64,000 bases of DNA, taken from positions 1-64,000 of the forward strand of contig NZ_VUOB01000010.1 of the NCBI RefSeq assembly GCF_008386585.1, in the 5' to 3' direction. The stretch comes from Solihabitans fulvus (GTDB lineage Bacteria > Actinomycetota > Actinomycetes > Mycobacteriales > Pseudonocardiaceae). Every line of letters starts with the position of its first letter. Positions within the stretch are counted from its first letter, which is position 1. The notes under the pieces were generated by a model. The model did not search any database. It was given only the letters and a program-made list of their open reading frames with translations, and had not been told where the DNA came from. The position numbers were made by a program, and so were the translations under genes. This document shows, one piece after another, positions 63,171 to 64,000 of this stretch.

Positions 63171-64000
63171 TGGCGGTCGTGACCGCGACGACTCTCGACG
63201 GCAAGGCCACCCGCGACGCGATCTTCGACGACCTGCGCGAGCGGGTCGCGGCGCTCGCCGAACGCGGGGCGGTGCCCGGCCTGGCCACCGTGCTGGTCGG
63301 CGACGACCCGGGCTCGCACTCCTACGTCAAGGGCAAGCACGCGGCCTGCGCCAAGGTCGGCATCACCTCGATCCGGCGCGACCTGCCGGCCGAGACCACC
63401 CAGGACGAGCTGAACGCGGTACTCGACGAGCTGAACGCGAACCCGGCGTGCACGGGGTACATCGTGCAGCTCCCGCTGCCCGGCCACCTGGACGCCGGGG
63501 CCGCGCTCGAGCGGATCGACCCGGCCAAGGACGCGGACGGCCTGCACCCGGTGAGCCTCGGCAAGCTGGTGCTCGGCGAGCAGGCCCCGCTGCCGGCCAC
63601 CCCGCGCGGCATCGTCGCGCTGCTGCGTCGCTACGAGGTGCCGATCGCGGGCGCGCACGTCACCGTCGTCGGCCGCGGCGTGACCGTTGGCCGCCCGATC
63701 GGGCTGCTGCTCACCAGGCGCACCGAGAACGCCACCGTGACGCTGTGCCACACCGGCACCAAGGACCTGGCCGCCGAGGTACGCAGGGCCGACATCGTCG
63801 TCGCGGCGGCCGGCCAGCCGGGGCTGATCACCGCGGACATGGTCAAGCCTGGCGCCGCGGTGCTCGACGTCGGCGTGAGCCGAACCGCCGATGGCAAGAT
63901 CGCCGGCGACATCGACCCGGCCGTCCGCGAGGTCGCCGGGTTCTTCTCGCCCAACCCCGGCGGCGTCGGGCCGATGACGATCGCGATGCTGCTGACCAAC
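63167..64000 (+). CDS. folD: Methylenetetrahydrofolate dehydrogenase/cyclohydrolase (partial)
   Basis: Bifunctional one-carbon enzyme interconverting 5,10-methylene- and 10-formyl-tetrahydrofolate with [19 protein letters not shown] gives the Tyr/Lys catalytic pair, [11 protein letters not shown] and [11 protein letters not shown] the substrate motifs, [11 protein letters not shown] the cofactor loop (with Gly-Arg-Gly), and [15 protein letters not shown] the C-terminal signature. 278 residues are seen and it runs off the window, lacking only the last few. Two ATGs, 63167 and 63170, overlap the upstream stop. In M. tuberculosis folD is Rv3356c. Confidence 0.95.
   Translation, partial: MMAVVTATTLDGKATRDAIFDDLRERVAALAERGAVPGLATVLVGDDPGSHSYVKGKHAACAKVGITSIRRDLPAETTQDELNAVLDELNANPACTGYIVQLPLPGHLDAGAALERIDPAKDADGLHPVSLGKLVLGEQAPLPATPRGIVALLRRYEVPIAGAHVTVVGRGVTVGRPIGLLLTRRTENATVTLCHTGTKDLAAEVRRADIVVAAAGQPGLITADMVKPGAAVLDVGVSRTADGKIAGDIDPAVREVAGFFSPNPGGVGPMTIAMLLTN

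Overview
The window is about 72-75% GC by eye, uses GTG starts often, and packs genes into short operons. It contains FbiC (deazaflavin synthase), a DUF5753/DUF397 regulator pair, a DUF3558-type lipoprotein, WXG100-like secretion substrates and a DUF1918 protein. Together these point to a filamentous actinomycete, most likely of the order Pseudonocardiales; the genus cannot be fixed from sequence alone. No rRNA, tRNA, insertion sequence, prophage or CRISPR array was seen. The order add / deoA-cdd / sdhCDAB / D,D-carboxypeptidase / YihY-trpS / icd / folD follows, from memory, the order of the Mycobacterium tuberculosis Rv3313c-Rv3356c block, so this is ancestral core chromosome with accessory genes inserted.

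Layout. (1) 0-11 kb: nucleoside salvage. A minus-strand operon (lipoprotein, ATPase, two permeases, cdd, deoA) imports and degrades nucleosides; adenosine deaminase lies further along. Between them sit a coiled-coil protein and a small secreted-type protein with a DUF3558-like lipoprotein. (2) 11.3-14.5 kb: a type VII secretion substrate cassette (YbaB-like, WXG100/EspC-like, Pro-rich protein with ten 14-residue repeats). (3) 14.6-18.3 kb: sdhCDAB, with a near-perfect palindrome just upstream of its probable promoter. (4) 18.4-34 kb: housekeeping and envelope genes (metallo-beta-lactamase fold, PBP-type carboxypeptidase, RlpA-like, YihY-like, trpS, fbiC, Tat-exported phosphoesterase, xth, icd), including an AcnR-like operator before icd. 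(5) 34-46.6 kb: varied genes: J-domain/NERD fusion, terpene-cyclase-like membrane protein, HhH-GPD repair protein, aldo/keto reductase, MFS pump with divergent ArsR-like repressor and palindromic operator, an ABC-2 transporter, inositol-phosphatase-like enzyme, amine oxidase, stress protein. (6) 46.7-62 kb: regulator pair followed by a large minus-strand toxin locus. (7) 62.2-64 kb: a DMT-type permease overlapping folD, which runs off the window.

The most interesting part is 47.9-62.0 kb. A YbaB-like protein, a WXG100 protein and a 2487-residue polymorphic toxin are followed by a translationally coupled YezG-like immunity protein and then two proteins that fuse the same YezG-like domain to a TNT (NAD+ glycohydrolase) domain. 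The giant protein carries a TNT domain, a cysteine-protease-like His/Cys domain and a C-terminal DNA/RNA endonuclease domain. A sequence matching the SigM-type promoter (GGAAC-N17-CGTCA) lies directly upstream of the first gene. This recalls the M. tuberculosis EsxE-EsxF-CpnT locus, but with a second warhead, a candidate autoprocessing domain and immunity-toxin fusions. The secretion machine itself (EccB/C/D, MycP) is not in the window.
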